NCBI RefSeq assembly: GCF_000195275.1
Contig: NC_015385.1
Coordinates: forward strand, 1,504,501-1,568,500
Direction of reading: 5' to 3'
Length of the DNA stretch: 64,000 bases
Source: Treponema succinifaciens DSM 2489
GTDB lineage: Bacteria > Spirochaetota > Spirochaetia > Treponematales > Treponemataceae
Positions within the stretch are counted from its first letter, which is position 1, and each line of letters opens with the position of its first letter. This document shows, piece after piece, positions 1-8,804 of the stretch. The position numbers were made by a program, and so were the translations under genes. The notes under the pieces are model-generated. The model saw nothing but the letters and a program-made list of their open reading frames with translations. It searched no databases and was not told the origin of the DNA.

Positions 1-340
1 ATGCCCAACTTCCGTCATACTGCTGAACCCTAAAGAATCCGTCGCCAACAACCGCAACATCTGTGTCAACTCCGGTCGCCTGCAAAGAGCCTTGTGTCAT
101 AATGCGCTGTGTTGCTCCAACTTTTACACCGCTTCCCATCTGATGTCCAACAGGAGTTACGGTGTCTTCCGTAGCCGGAGTTCCAGCAAGCTTTACATTC
201 TGATAAAGAAGGTCTTCAAATTCAGCACGGTGCTGTTTAAAACCGGTTGTATTTACGTTAGAAAGGTTGTTTGAGATAGTGTCTATATTCATCTGCTGAC
301 CGTTCATTCCTGTAGCGGCATTCCATAAACTTCTTACCAT
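1..340 (-). CDS. flgG: Flagellar basal-body rod protein FlgG, N-terminal part (runs off window)
   Basis: The N-terminal 113 residues are present and the rest lies before base 1. The protein opens MVRSLWNAATGMNGQQ and then reads NIDTISNNLSNVNTTGFK, the conserved N-terminal motif of the flagellar rod/hook family. FlgG builds the distal rod, in spirochaetes part of the periplasmic flagellum. The start is supported by an AGGAG box about nine bases upstream, directly after the stop of the flgF-like gene, so the two are co-transcribed. It is chosen as FlgG rather than FlgF because it is the second of the pair and keeps the canonical MVRSLW start. Sure of the family, fairly sure of the paralogue. 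Confidence 0.9.
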   Translation of the reverse strand, partial: MVRSLWNAATGMNGQQMNIDTISNNLSNVNTTGFKQHRAEFEDLLYQNVKLAGTPATEDTVTPVGHQMGSGVKVGATQRIMTQGSLQATGVDTDVAVVGDGFFRVQQYDGSWA

Positions 341-356
341 TTTCTAATTCTCCTTA

Positions 357-1157
357 TTAGCGGTTTACAGTAACAACTTTAGACCAAAGCGTGTCCATCA
401 TGCTGTCTTCTGTCTGAACTGACTTCTGGTTCGCCTCATAAGCGCGGTTTACTTCTATCATCTGAACCATTTCGTTTACAACATTCACGTTGCTTGCTTC
501 TGTATATCCCTGCAAAAGCCGCGGACGTTCATCTCCTTCCGCAATATACGCATCTCCGGAAATTTCATTTGAATTCCAAAGTGAAGAGCCTTGTTTTTTT
601 AGGAAACGCTCGTTTTCAAAGCGTACAACTTTTATTCTGTCAACAAGTTCGTTGTCTTCATTTGTATAAATCATTCCGTCCTGATTCACAAAAAATTTGT
701 CATTAGGAACATGAATCGCTCCGTTTTCGCCAAGAACGGGATAACCTTCCTTTGTCAAAAGAATTCCTTCTTTTCCAAGGTGAAAATTTCCGTTGCGTGT
801 ATAGCGTTCACCTGCCGGAGTCTGGACAGTAAAAAACCCCTCTCCCCCCAAAGCCATGTCTGTTTTAGTATCTGTTGATTTAAAAGAGCCTTGACTAAAA
901 TCTGTGTAAAGTTCGTTTGTTTCAACTCCAAGTCCGATTGAGCCGATTATAGAAACCGCATCCGCAGAACCGAACGGTGTTTTATACACGCCGTCTGCCA
1001 CAGTTCTTCTAAGCAAAAGCTCGCTGAATTCCTTGTTTACAGGAATTTCTTTTTTAAAGCCTGTCGTGTCTACATTTGCAAGATTGTTCGAAATTGTGTC
1101 CAGCCTGTTCTGCTGAGCATTCATTCCGCTTGCTCCGATATACCAGCCTCTAATCAT
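357..1157 (-). CDS. flgF: Flagellar basal-body rod protein FlgF-type
   Basis: This 266-residue protein is full length for the proximal-rod family. It has the N-terminal motif (residues 13-35, LDTISNNLANVDTTGFKK), the central GEGFF segment of FlgE/F/G proteins near residue 105, and the C-terminal helix with VNEMVQMIEVNRAYEANQK near 230-250 that packs in the rod. It would act in the periplasmic flagellar basal body together with FlgG, encoded 16 bases downstream. A GAGG box sits just before the ATG with tight spacing. No odd features. FlgF and FlgG paralogues are hard to separate by eye, so the symbol is less certain than the family. Confidence 0.88.
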   Translation of the reverse strand: MIRGWYIGASGMNAQQNRLDTISNNLANVDTTGFKKEIPVNKEFSELLLRRTVADGVYKTPFGSADAVSIIGSIGLGVETNELYTDFSQGSFKSTDTKTDMALGGEGFFTVQTPAGERYTRNGNFHLGKEGILLTKEGYPVLGENGAIHVPNDKFFVNQDGMIYTNEDNELVDRIKVVRFENERFLKKQGSSLWNSNEISGDAYIAEGDERPRLLQGYTEASNVNVVNEMVQMIEVNRAYEANQKSVQTEDSMMDTLWSKVVTVNR

Positions 1158-1321
1158 AACATAACCTCAATTATTTTATCGGAATCCGAATAAAAAAGTT
1201 AAGCTAAATCAGTTTGGAGAAAATACCATGCACGCATTTTAAACAAATTTTTTCTTGTTTTTTGAGGAATTGTAGTTTATACTTTATTCATTCTACTTAA
1301 ACTTTTTACGAGATTATAAAA

Positions 1322-2734
1322 ATGTACAGTCCACGTTTTGCCGCAATGATTTTAATTTTTTTTGCCACGCTAATTTGCTTCGTAATAGCTCTTCTTCTGC
1401 TGATTCTGCATAAAAAAAGCTACATGATTGAACACGACAACATAACAGGGCTTCCTGCATACAGCCACTTTGAATTCGATGCAAAAAAGCTTCTGAAAAA
1501 CGCGCTTCCAAACGAATACATGATTCTTTCTCTCAATGCAGACAATTTTAGAATCATAAACGACACTTACGGAATTCTCTGCGGAAACGAAATTCTAAAG
1601 CTTCTTGGAAAACATTTTGCCTCCCAATGCGGAAAAAACGAATTCGTGTGCCGTTTTTATGCAGACAACTTTGTTTTCCTTATAAAAAACATGGAATTTT
1701 TCTGGGACATAGAAGAACGTGTCTACAACATGACAAACGTAGACAATATCGTAAAAAAATATCTTCCTCCAAAATACCAGTTTACATTCAGCGCAAGCAT
1801 TTACCGCATAGAAAATCCGCTGGACGACATAGAATCCATGATAAGCAAGGCTAATCTGGCTCAAAAACTCTACAAAAATCATTTTGCAACCCATAGAGTA
1901 ATCGAATATACAAGCGAGCTTAAAGAGTCCTACAGTTGGAACAGAGAAATTACGCTTTCTATGGAGGAAGCCTTTGAAAACAAGGAATTTGAAGTTTTTT
2001 ACCAGCCAAAGTTCAAGTTTGAGGACGAAACTATAATCGGAGCTGAAGCTCTTATAAGATGGAACAATCCGCGCAAAGGTTTTCTTCCACCTGCAAAATT
2101 CATACCGCTTTTTGAAGACAACGGCTTTATAGAAAAAATCGACAAATTTGTGCTTAACAATGTCTGCAATTTTCTTGAAGAATGGAATAAAACCAAGGAA
2201 AGCAAAAGCAATCCGCTTACAATTTCCTTCAATCTAAGCCGCTACAATATTTACAACCCGAATTTAATAAGCGACCTGAAGCAAATTTCACGCAGCTACG
2301 ACATCGGCGACAACAAAATAGAAGTCGAGCTTACAGAAAGAATCATGGTAGACAATCCGAACCGCCTTATAAAAATAATGGACGAAATAAAAAAGGCAGG
2401 ATTTTCCGTTTCTGTAGATGATTTTGGCGCAGGATATTCTTCACTGAACCTTTTAAAGAATATGCCGGCTGACGTAATAAAGCTGGACAAGGACTTTCTT
2501 TCGTCCCAAGAAGAAAACAAAAACCAAAAAGAAAGAATCATAATAACTTCTGTAATTGAAATGGCGAAAAAGCTCAACATAACAACGGTTGCCGAAGGAG
2601 TCGAAACAAAAGACCAGTGCGAAATGCTGAAAACAAGCGGCTGCGACATCGCACAAGGATTCTACTACGCCAAGCCAATGCAGGAAAAACTGTTCAAGGA
2701 ATTCCTCGGAATGAAAGAAAAGCAGTCCGTTTAG
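1322..2734 (+). CDS. Membrane GGDEF/EAL protein, probable c-di-GMP phosphodiesterase with degenerate GGDEF
   Basis: The protein has 470 residues: one N-terminal membrane helix (about 8-30), a GGDEF domain (about 40-190) and an EAL domain (about 210-465). The GGDEF signature is replaced by YADNF at 113-117, so diguanylate cyclase activity is unlikely. The EAL domain keeps the residues needed for c-di-GMP hydrolysis: EAL at 242-244, the Asn of FNLSR, the Glu of ELTER, the Asp pair of DDFGAGYSS at 366-367, and Glu425 in VAEGVE. The expected role is lowering c-di-GMP at the inner membrane, which in spirochaetes affects motility. The degenerate GGDEF may be regulatory. It is divergent from the flagellar operon, separated by 164 bases without another gene. 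Confidence 0.88.
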   Translation: MYSPRFAAMILIFFATLICFVIALLLLILHKKSYMIEHDNITGLPAYSHFEFDAKKLLKNALPNEYMILSLNADNFRIINDTYGILCGNEILKLLGKHFASQCGKNEFVCRFYADNFVFLIKNMEFFWDIEERVYNMTNVDNIVKKYLPPKYQFTFSASIYRIENPLDDIESMISKANLAQKLYKNHFATHRVIEYTSELKESYSWNREITLSMEEAFENKEFEVFYQPKFKFEDETIIGAEALIRWNNPRKGFLPPAKFIPLFEDNGFIEKIDKFVLNNVCNFLEEWNKTKESKSNPLTISFNLSRYNIYNPNLISDLKQISRSYDIGDNKIEVELTERIMVDNPNRLIKIMDEIKKAGFSVSVDDFGAGYSSLNLLKNMPADVIKLDKDFLSSQEENKNQKERIIITSVIEMAKKLNITTVAEGVETKDQCEMLKTSGCDIAQGFYYAKPMQEKLFKEFLGMKEKQSV

Positions 2735-2899
2735 ATTTTTTTCAGAAAACTGATAAAAAATGATTTTTTTAGAAGTTTCGTATAATAAAATCAAGATATT
2801 TTGTTGCAAAATTCAGAAAGTGTTTTATAATATTGAAAGAACATTTCAAAAAATTTGGGCATAAATCTCAAGTTTTACCAAGCGGAGGAATTTAATAAT

Positions 2900-4192
2900 A
2901 TGGCTTTGAAAAACAAAGAAGAACCAAGAGTTCTTGCAATCATCTTGGGCGGAGGAAAAGGAACAAGGCTCTACCCTCTTACAAAAGAAAGATCCAAACC
3001 AGCGGTTCCTTTCGGCGGAAAATATAGAATTGTTGATATTCCTATTTCAAACTGCATCAACTCTGGCTACAAAAAAATCTATCTTTTAACACAGTTCAAC
3101 TCTGCGTCGCTCCACCTTCACATAAACAATTCCTACAATTTTGACCGCTTTTCAGACGGATTTGTAGAAATTCTTGCGGCGGAACAGACTCTTGAACATT
3201 CAGGCTGGTATGAAGGAACAGCAGATGCAGTGCGTAAAAATTTCGGACATTTTAGAGTTCAGCGTCCGACACATTACATAATTCTTTCAGGCGACCAGCT
3301 TTACAAGATGAACCTCAAGGATTTTATGAACAAGCATATTGAAAGCGGCGCGGAAATCACAATTGCGGCAAAAGCAGTAAACCGCCGTGATGCTTCTGGA
3401 TTCGGAATCATGCAGGTTGACGACGCAAACCGCATTACAGCTTTCATGGAAAAACCGGCTGCGGATATGAACATTGACGCATGGAAAATTCCAGAAAAAT
3501 CAAGAGGAGATCTTCCCGCAAGCCTTGAATATCTTGCTTCTATGGGAATTTACATTTTCAATGCTTCAACAATGGAAGAGCTTTTGAATAATGACAAGAC
3601 TGACTTTGGAAAAGAAATTATTCCAATGGCAATAAAGTCAAAGCAAGTCAACAGCTACATTTTCAACGACTACTGGGAAGACATCGGAACAATCCGCTCA
3701 TTCTATGAAGCCACATTGGATCTTACGAATCCTGTTCCAAATTTCAACCTTTACGAAGAAGACAAGCCGATTTACACACAGATGCGCAATCTTCCACCAA
3801 GCAAAATCAACAACGCAAACATGACTGCGACACTTGCAAGCGAAGGCTGCGTAATCGAATATTCGCGCCTGCAAAAATCTGTAATAGGAATCCGCTCAAT
3901 AATCAACGAAGGGTGCGACTTGAACGGCGTTGTAATGATGGGAGCTGACTTCTACGAAAGCGAAGATGACAAGGCTGAAAACAAAAAGAAGAAAATTCCA
4001 GATCTTGGAATCGGAAAGAACTGCAAAATAAACAAAGCAATCATTGATAAAAACGCCCACATTGGAAACAACTGCTGCATAAACATCAACGGAAAAACCT
4101 ATGAAGATGGAGATCACGGTTTGTTCTATAGTTCAGACGGAATCATTGTTATCAGAAAAGGCGCGGTTATTCCAGATGGAACAGTAATTTAA
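2900..4192 (+). CDS. glgC: Glucose-1-phosphate adenylyltransferase (ADP-glucose pyrophosphorylase)
   Basis: GlgC makes ADP-glucose from ATP and glucose-1-phosphate, the committed step of bacterial glycogen synthesis in the cytoplasm. The product has 430 residues. Near the N-terminus it shows LGGGKGTRLYPLT, the nucleotide-binding loop, followed by SKPAVPFGGKYRIVDI. The middle contains the YEGTADAVRKN substrate region and YWEDIGTI. The C-terminal third is the left-handed beta-helix. An in-frame ATG exists at 2855, but the start at 2900 is preferred because GGAGG lies ten bases before it. No other glycogen gene is adjacent, so it is probably a single-gene unit ended by the terminator at 4348-4415. 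Confidence 0.93.
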   Translation: MALKNKEEPRVLAIILGGGKGTRLYPLTKERSKPAVPFGGKYRIVDIPISNCINSGYKKIYLLTQFNSASLHLHINNSYNFDRFSDGFVEILAAEQTLEHSGWYEGTADAVRKNFGHFRVQRPTHYIILSGDQLYKMNLKDFMNKHIESGAEITIAAKAVNRRDASGFGIMQVDDANRITAFMEKPAADMNIDAWKIPEKSRGDLPASLEYLASMGIYIFNASTMEELLNNDKTDFGKEIIPMAIKSKQVNSYIFNDYWEDIGTIRSFYEATLDLTNPVPNFNLYEEDKPIYTQMRNLPPSKINNANMTATLASEGCVIEYSRLQKSVIGIRSIINEGCDLNGVVMMGADFYESEDDKAENKKKKIPDLGIGKNCKINKAIIDKNAHIGNNCCININGKTYEDGDHGLFYSSDGIIVIRKGAVIPDGTVI

Positions 4193-4218
4193 AAAAGAGA
4201 CTGCTCAATAAGCTAAAA

Positions 4219-4312
4219 CTGTCATTGTCGTACTTGATACTGCGATGTTTCTTAAAGAAACTCGGTTAACAATCTCTAGACACAGATTTCCGGGTCAAGC
4301 CCGAAAATGACA
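4219..4312. repeat. Dispersed palindromic intergenic repeat (GTCATT...AATGAC type), long form
   Basis: The element is bounded by imperfect inverted ends: CTGTCATTGTCGTACTTGA at the left and TCAAGCCCGAAAATGACAG at the right. It fills the gap after glgC and has no reading frame. A shorter copy with the same GTCATTC...GGAATCC theme is at 58418-58450. It looks like a non-coding interspersed repeat able to fold as RNA or as a DNA hairpin. Confidence 0.6.
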
Positions 4313-4347
4313 GAAAAGACACTTTTAAGACAGCCCAATTTTATATT

Positions 4348-4415
4348 GCACGGGATTTTATAAAGGAAGTGCCAAACTGCACATAAATATCTTTATAAAA
4401 CCGTGCTTTTTTTTA
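4348..4415. terminator. Bidirectional terminator between glgC and rho
   Basis: A 16-18 bp stem, GCACGGGATTTTATAAAG pairing with CTTTATAAAACCGTGC, encloses a 25-base loop. It is followed by a run of T on the plus strand. The two flanking genes converge here, and the rho stop codon lies within the T run. It clearly serves glgC and plausibly also rho. Confidence 0.8.
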
Positions 4416-6182
4416 TTCTTCAGACAAACCGCCAGGATTCATCGATGCAAGGAAAGCTTCGTTGTCCTTTGTCTTTCGCATCTTGTCGCGGATAAGCTCA
4501 AGCATATCGGCATCATCCATAGGATTTAGAACCTTGCGAAGAATCCACATACGCTGAAGTTCTGCTTCCGAAAGCAAAAGCTCTTCTTTTCTTGTGCCGG
4601 ATTTTTTAATATTAATCGCCGGGAACAATCTGCGCTCTGCAAGTTTTCTGTCAAGATCGATTTCGCTGTTGCCAGTTCCCTTGAATTCTTCAAAAATAAC
4701 CTCATCCATGCGGCTTCCTGTTTCAATAAGAGAAGTTGAAATTATTGTAAGAGAACCTCCCTCTTCCACATTTCTAGCCGCGCCAAAAAATCTCTTTGGT
4801 TTATGAAGCGCATTTGAATCAACACCGCCGGAAAGAACTTTTCCAGAAGTCGGAACAGTCTGGTTGTATGCGCGTGCAAGACGAGTTATAGAATCAAGAA
4901 AAATAACAACATCGCGCTTATGCTCAACAAGACGCTTTGCCTTTTCCAAAACCATTTCCGCAACCTGAACATGACGAGTCGCCTGCTCATCAAAAGTTGA
5001 AGAAATAACTTCCGCATGAATAGAACGCTCCATTTCTGTAACTTCTTCCGGACGTTCGTCAATAAGAAGCACAATCAAATAAACTTCCGGATTATTTACA
5101 GTTATGGCATTTGCAATTTTCTGCATCAGTGTTGTTTTTCCGGCCTTTGGAGGAGCAACAATCAAAAGACGCTGGCCTTTTCCAATCGGAACAAAAAGAT
5201 CAACAATGCGGGTGCTAAGTTCTGTTGAAACTGTTTCAAGACGGAGTTTTTCGTTAGGATAAAGCGGCGTAAGGTTTTCAAAAGGAACACGAGTCTGCGC
5301 AACGTAAGGATCCTCAAAATTCACAGTCTCAATGCGCAAAAGTGCAAAGAATTTTTCACCTTCCTTTGGGCTTCTTGTCTGACCGTAAATCGTATCTCCA
5401 GTTTTTAAGTTGAACAAGCGGATTTGGCTTGGCGAAATATAAATGTCATCAGGTCCGGGAAGATAAGAGTTCTGCGGACTTCTAAGAAAGCCATAACCGT
5501 CAGGAAGAATTTCCAAAGCGCCTGAAGCAAAAATAATTCCGCCGTGTTCCGTATGCGCGCGTAAAATAGAAAAAATCAAATCCTGTTTTTTCATAGGAGC
5601 CATTTCATCAGCAGAAATTCCGTACTGAACGCCGAGTTCTCTAAGTTCCGGCATACTTTTTTTTGTAAGGTCATTAATTAAAAGCCGCGGTTTTGACTCA
5701 TATTCTTCTGGATTTTCAATTTTTTGGGCAGCCTGAACAGCCTCTAGCCTAGCCTGAAGATTTTTTTCATAGTTGGTATTGTTATAACGGTTATTGTTGT
5801 AACGGCGGTTTCCATAGCGGTTGTTGCCATTCCATCTTCTATTGTCATAACGTTGGCGGGGCACATAATGCTCTTCATGCGCCGAATCAGAATTTGACTC
5901 TGAAGATTCATGGTGGGACTGAGTTTGCGGCTCAGATAAAGATTCAGAAGTCGCAGAATCATTTTCCTGTGGCTCAGAAGAAGATTCCTCAGAATTGTCC
6001 GGCACTACACTTTCTTGTTCAGCTGCTTTTTTTACTATCCGCCGCCTTCTTACCTTAGGAGGATTTTTTACCTCGTCTGATTCTGTAGATTCAGGATTTT
6101 CATTTCCTTCCAACTGGCTTGCGGCTTCTTCTGTCTGAATTTCCGCTGCTTCATCTGAATTACGGCGTTTTATAATTGCCAT
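4413..6182 (-). CDS. rho: Transcription termination factor Rho with long low-complexity N-terminal extension
   Basis: Rho is the hexameric RNA helicase that ends untranslated transcription. The 589-residue product is much longer than the roughly 420-residue E. coli protein because of an N-terminal extension of about 150 residues. That extension is first acidic (E/S-rich with [10 protein letters not shown]), then an R/N/Y/G-rich stretch ([14 protein letters not shown]) that could bind RNA. The core follows: Rho-N helix, cold-shock RNA-binding fold with [10 protein letters not shown], Walker [12 protein letters not shown], Walker [14 protein letters not shown] and the Q/R-loop region [20 protein letters not shown]. 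The start has GGAG eight bases upstream. Such inserted N-terminal domains are known in several phyla and can alter RNA preference. Confidence 0.95.
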   Translation of the reverse strand: MAIIKRRNSDEAAEIQTEEAASQLEGNENPESTESDEVKNPPKVRRRRIVKKAAEQESVVPDNSEESSSEPQENDSATSESLSEPQTQSHHESSESNSDSAHEEHYVPRQRYDNRRWNGNNRYGNRRYNNNRYNNTNYEKNLQARLEAVQAAQKIENPEEYESKPRLLINDLTKKSMPELRELGVQYGISADEMAPMKKQDLIFSILRAHTEHGGIIFASGALEILPDGYGFLRSPQNSYLPGPDDIYISPSQIRLFNLKTGDTIYGQTRSPKEGEKFFALLRIETVNFEDPYVAQTRVPFENLTPLYPNEKLRLETVSTELSTRIVDLFVPIGKGQRLLIVAPPKAGKTTLMQKIANAITVNNPEVYLIVLLIDERPEEVTEMERSIHAEVISSTFDEQATRHVQVAEMVLEKAKRLVEHKRDVVIFLDSITRLARAYNQTVPTSGKVLSGGVDSNALHKPKRFFGAARNVEEGGSLTIISTSLIETGSRMDEVIFEEFKGTGNSEIDLDRKLAERRLFPAINIKKSGTRKEELLLSEAELQRMWILRKVLNPMDDADMLELIRDKMRKTKDNEAFLASMNPGGLSEE

Positions 6183-6385
6183 AGATTACTCCAAAATAGG
6201 CATCCCAAAAGAAATGGCATGTCGTTTTTATATGCAAGAACTGCAATAAGTTTTATGATTTTTAATTTCAAAAAAAGCCAGAATAAAAACTTCCAGCATA
6301 TTTTATAAAAAACCCAGCACAAGGGCATTTTTTTGATAAATTTTCGGAAAAATAAAAGAACTAAAATTACTAATAAAACAGTTTT

Positions 6386-6415
6386 ATTTTAATCTTACTA
6401 CTGCATTTTTGTCAA
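6386..6415 (-). promoter_or_regulatory. Sigma-70 promoter for rho with a long leader
   Basis: On the minus strand TTGACA (6410-6415) is followed after 18 bases by TAAAAT (6386-6391). Transcription would start near 6380, giving rho a leader of about 200 bases without a gene. Long leaders are typical of Rho autoregulation by premature termination. I see a short GCCC/GGGT stem before a T run in this leader, but it is too weak to call. Confidence 0.55.
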
Positions 6416-6434
6416 TAAAAATTAATTTTTAAAA

Positions 6435-6851
6435 CTACCTAGCTTCATTCGACTGCATAATAAGTGAATTTTTATATTCTTCCGAAGCAACAGAAAAAAT
6501 ATCAGAGGCAGGAATTTCATCAATCATGGAAATTTTACCTTCAAATTCCACACCGTCAGAAATACGAAGCCTTGCCGCCTTTAAATCTCCATGAACCTTG
6601 CTTCCATCGCAAAGCTCTATGCGGTCTTTTGCCTCTATATCTCCTGTTATTTTTCCTGAAACAACAATTGAATTTGCGCTCATCTTGTCAACATCGCAAA
6701 CCGCAGTTTTTTCAATTTCAAGATCGCCAGATGCGTTTATTGTTCCATGAAATTTGCCAGTAATAACAAGATTGTCTGAAAATTCCAGCACACCGTCAAA
6801 TTCAGTTTCCTGTCCGAATACTGTTAAATTTCCAGCGGAAAATCCTGACAT
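6435..6851 (-). CDS. Bactofilin family cytoskeletal protein
   Basis: This 138-residue protein is a polymer-forming bactofilin (DUF583). Its core is a right-handed beta-helix shown by regular short repeats such as LVITGKFHGTINASGDLEI and KISADSIVVSGKITGDIEAK-like strands, with flexible ends. Bactofilins form nucleotide-independent filaments that act in cell shape and peptidoglycan remodelling. A GTG two codons earlier (6857) is possible, but the ATG at 6851 has AGAGG seven bases upstream and gives MSGFSAGN. It lies between rho and the HU-like gene on the same strand. Confidence 0.85.
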   Translation of the reverse strand: MSGFSAGNLTVFGQETEFDGVLEFSDNLVITGKFHGTINASGDLEIEKTAVCDVDKMSANSIVVSGKITGDIEAKDRIELCDGSKVHGDLKAARLRISDGVEFEGKISMIDEIPASDIFSVASEEYKNSLIMQSNEAR

Positions 6852-6887
6852 CAGCACACCTCTTGAATCTTAAAAATGGAAAAGAAT

Positions 6888-7214
6888 TTAATTCTGCTCA
6901 TTGGAAACTTCGCTCACAGGCAAATCCCATAAAGCTTTTTTTAATTCCTGACCAGAACGGAAAGCGACAACATAATGAGGAGCAACAGAAAGCTGCTGTC
7001 CTGTTTTTGGATTACGGGCATTTTGCCTTCCTTTGCGAAGCCGCGCCTCAAATGTTCCAAAACCGCGCAATTCAATTGTATTACCATCTTTTAGAACCTC
7101 TTTCATCTGATCGAAAAGATTTTCCATGATGGTCTGAACTGCAAGCTTTTCGTATTTTGTATTTTGATAAACAGCTTCCAGCAAATCGTTTTTTGTAACT
7201 TTTTTTGAAGACAT
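6888..7214 (-). CDS. HU/IHF family DNA-binding protein
   Basis: The 108-residue product matches the HU/IHF fold: N-terminal helices (VTKNDLLEAVYQ), the conserved IELRGFGTFEAR strand, then the DNA-clasping arm with ARNPKTGQQ and VAFRSGQELKKAL. It should bend and compact DNA. A longer frame starts at 7262, but its first 16 codons read through the S20 terminator hairpin, so the ATG at 7214 (MSSKKVTKND) is the likely start. It has a 15-residue tail after the usual end. Whether it is HU or IHF-like cannot be decided from sequence alone. Confidence 0.85.
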   Translation of the reverse strand: MSSKKVTKNDLLEAVYQNTKYEKLAVQTIMENLFDQMKEVLKDGNTIELRGFGTFEARLRKGRQNARNPKTGQQLSVAPHYVVAFRSGQELKKALWDLPVSEVSNEQN

Positions 7215-7231
7215 TCCAATACCACAAACAA

Positions 7232-7259
7232 AAGGATGCTGTTTTTTAACAACATCCTT
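7232..7259 (-). terminator. Terminator after rpsT, before the HU-like gene
   Basis: On the minus strand AAGGATGTTGTT pairs with AACAGCATCCTT around a short A-rich loop and is followed by TTTG TTTG. It follows the rpsT stop by seven bases and partly separates S20 expression from the HU-like gene. Confidence 0.75.
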
Positions 7260-7265
7260 CAAAGT

Positions 7266-7544
7266 TTATTTTGCAGCTGCAAAAGTTACATTGTAAAGAA
7301 CAGCCATACGGCTCTTTTTGCGTGCGCAAGCATTGAGTTTTATTACACCCTTGCGGTATGCATTATCAAGTTCTGAGTGAAGAACCTTTAGTTTTTCCTG
7401 AGCAAGAGGCTGATCCTTTTTAAGGATAGCTTCCATGTATTTCTTCAAGCTTGTATGTACTCTAGACTTAACTGCCTTGTTGCGCATTCTGCGAACTTCG
7501 CTCTGTGCGTGTCTTTTTTCTGCAGATGTTTTCTTTACTGACAC
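7266..7544 (-). CDS. rpsT: 30S ribosomal protein S20
   Basis: The 92-residue basic protein has the S20 pattern: KTSAEKRHAQSEVRRMRNKAVKSRVHT at the N-terminus, then KKYMEAI, and C-terminal KGVIKLNACARKKSRMAV. It binds 16S rRNA in the body of the small subunit. It follows the small zinc-ribbon gene on the same strand and ends in its own terminator. Confidence 0.95.
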   Translation of the reverse strand: MSVKKTSAEKRHAQSEVRRMRNKAVKSRVHTSLKKYMEAILKKDQPLAQEKLKVLHSELDNAYRKGVIKLNACARKKSRMAVLYNVTFAAAK

Positions 7545-7595
7545 AGGATACCTCCGAATAAATTCCTATGAAAATACCGTCTACGGCTTTGATTT

Positions 7596-7769
7596 TTATT
7601 TAAAATCTTTAGGTCTGCGCTCAATGCGTTTGCATTTCTGGCATTCCGCAAGATTCTTGAGTTTTCCGTTCTCAAAAAAAGTCTTCATTACAATTTCACC
7701 GCCGCAATCTGGGCAAATAAATTTCTGTGTTGCAACAGTTGTACGAGAGTTCTTACTGGCTCCGGCCAT
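7596..7769 (-). CDS. Small zinc-ribbon protein (57 aa)
   Basis: This gene is short. The protein starts MAGASKNSRTTVATQ and carries a four-cysteine zinc ribbon, CPDC near residues 19-22 and CQKC near 43-46, with a basic C-terminus (KRIERRPKDFK). The start is firmly set by GGAGG seven bases before the ATG. It lies 51 bases upstream of rpsT on the same strand and may be co-transcribed. A role linked to ribosomes or RNA is an inference from size, zinc ribbon and neighbour only. Confidence 0.8.
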   Translation of the reverse strand: MAGASKNSRTTVATQKFICPDCGGEIVMKTFFENGKLKNLAECQKCKRIERRPKDFK

Positions 7770-8004
7770 CGTCTTCCTCCATAGTAGATTTGCAGCTTTC
7801 CATAAAACCGAAAGCTTTTTAAATTTGAAAGAAACAGCGGCGATTCAAAATGGATGAACCTTAGAAACAACCACAGATTTCTTTATATGTTCTAGAAATA
7901 TACACAATTTAACATTCGTGTGTCAAGAACAGAATAGCAATTCTAAGCAAAATAAAACTACAAATATCCAAATTCTCAGCATAAAATCACTGAAAAACTC
8001 AAAA

Positions 8005-8769
8005 TTACACAACAGAAGAAGCAACAGGAAGTTTTCTCCATTCTTCAAGCTGACTCTTTATAAGCTCTCGGGATTCCTCAAGGATTCGCTTTTCCTCTTC
8101 CTTTGTTTCAGGGAAAGGATAAACTTTTAGAACTTTTACGCGGTACGAGCCTTTGTGAAGATTCCTAAAAAGAGAATTAAGCCTTGAAATCTGCCAGCCG
8201 CCGTCAAGAGCGCAAACTGCAACAGGAAGCTTAGTGCCTTCAACGAGCCGCCTGAATCCAGCCGCATAAAACTGACCTACATTTCCGTCGCGGGTTCTTG
8301 TTCCTTCTGGGAAAATTACAGGAATCTGTTTTTTTTGCAAAACACGGGAAGCAAAGCTGTCTATAGAAGACATTGCAACTGAAGGGCTTCCGTGGCGAGG
8401 AATCATGCAGTGTCCTTGGGTTTTAAGCATTTTTCCGACCATAGGAACCGAGCCAAGAGTGTCTTTTGCAACAAACCGCGTTTTTTTTCCGCCGAAGTAT
8501 TTTAGATAAGCAACAATGTCAAAAAGGCTCTGGTGGTTGGAAATCACAACAAACTGTTCTGGAAGCAATTTCAAATTTTCCTTATCACCAAGAAACTGAA
8601 ATTTTCTATACAATTTTAAAATTGCAAAAACAACTCTTGCACACTGGCAAGTTATGTAATCAGACCAAAAGAGAGCTGTTTTCCTGCTGAAAGGATAAAC
8701 AAGGCAAAGCATAAACGTAGGAAAAGCAACCTCTCCAAGGCAAAACAAAAGTGTAATAAATCCAAGCAT
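8005..8769 (-). CDS. plsC: 1-acyl-sn-glycerol-3-phosphate acyltransferase (PlsC family)
   Basis: PlsC acylates lysophosphatidic acid to phosphatidic acid at the inner membrane. The 254-residue protein has an N-terminal membrane segment, the catalytic NHQSLFD box (H-X4-D) near residue 77, and the FPEGTR substrate-binding motif near residue 150. The gene follows the GH53 gene on the same strand but has its own promoter placed so close to the ATG that a leaderless transcript is expected. No Shine-Dalgarno sequence is visible. Substrate chain preference is unknown. Confidence 0.9.
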   Translation of the reverse strand: MLGFITLLFCLGEVAFPTFMLCLVYPFSRKTALFWSDYITCQCARVVFAILKLYRKFQFLGDKENLKLLPEQFVVISNHQSLFDIVAYLKYFGGKKTRFVAKDTLGSVPMVGKMLKTQGHCMIPRHGSPSVAMSSIDSFASRVLQKKQIPVIFPEGTRTRDGNVGQFYAAGFRRLVEGTKLPVAVCALDGGWQISRLNSLFRNLHKGSYRVKVLKVYPFPETKEEEKRILEESRELIKSQLEEWRKLPVASSVV

Positions 8770-8775
8770 GGTCTG

Positions 8776-8804
8776 ATTATAGCAAGGCTTTTTTTATTAT
8801 TCAA
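8776..8804 (-). promoter_or_regulatory. Promoter of plsC giving a leaderless mRNA
   Basis: On the minus strand TTGAAT (8799-8804) and TATAAT (8776-8781) are separated by 17 bases. Only six bases lie between the -10 box and the plsC ATG at 8769, so transcription should begin at or next to the start codon. Confidence 0.6.

Noticed and set aside
6183-6380. Riboswitch or small RNA in the rho leader
   Set aside because: Only one weak stem (GCCC/GGGT) is present and no conserved aptamer pattern is recognised.
7215-7262. Longer start of the HU-like gene
   Set aside because: These codons are the S20 terminator hairpin read through; the HU fold starts at 7214.
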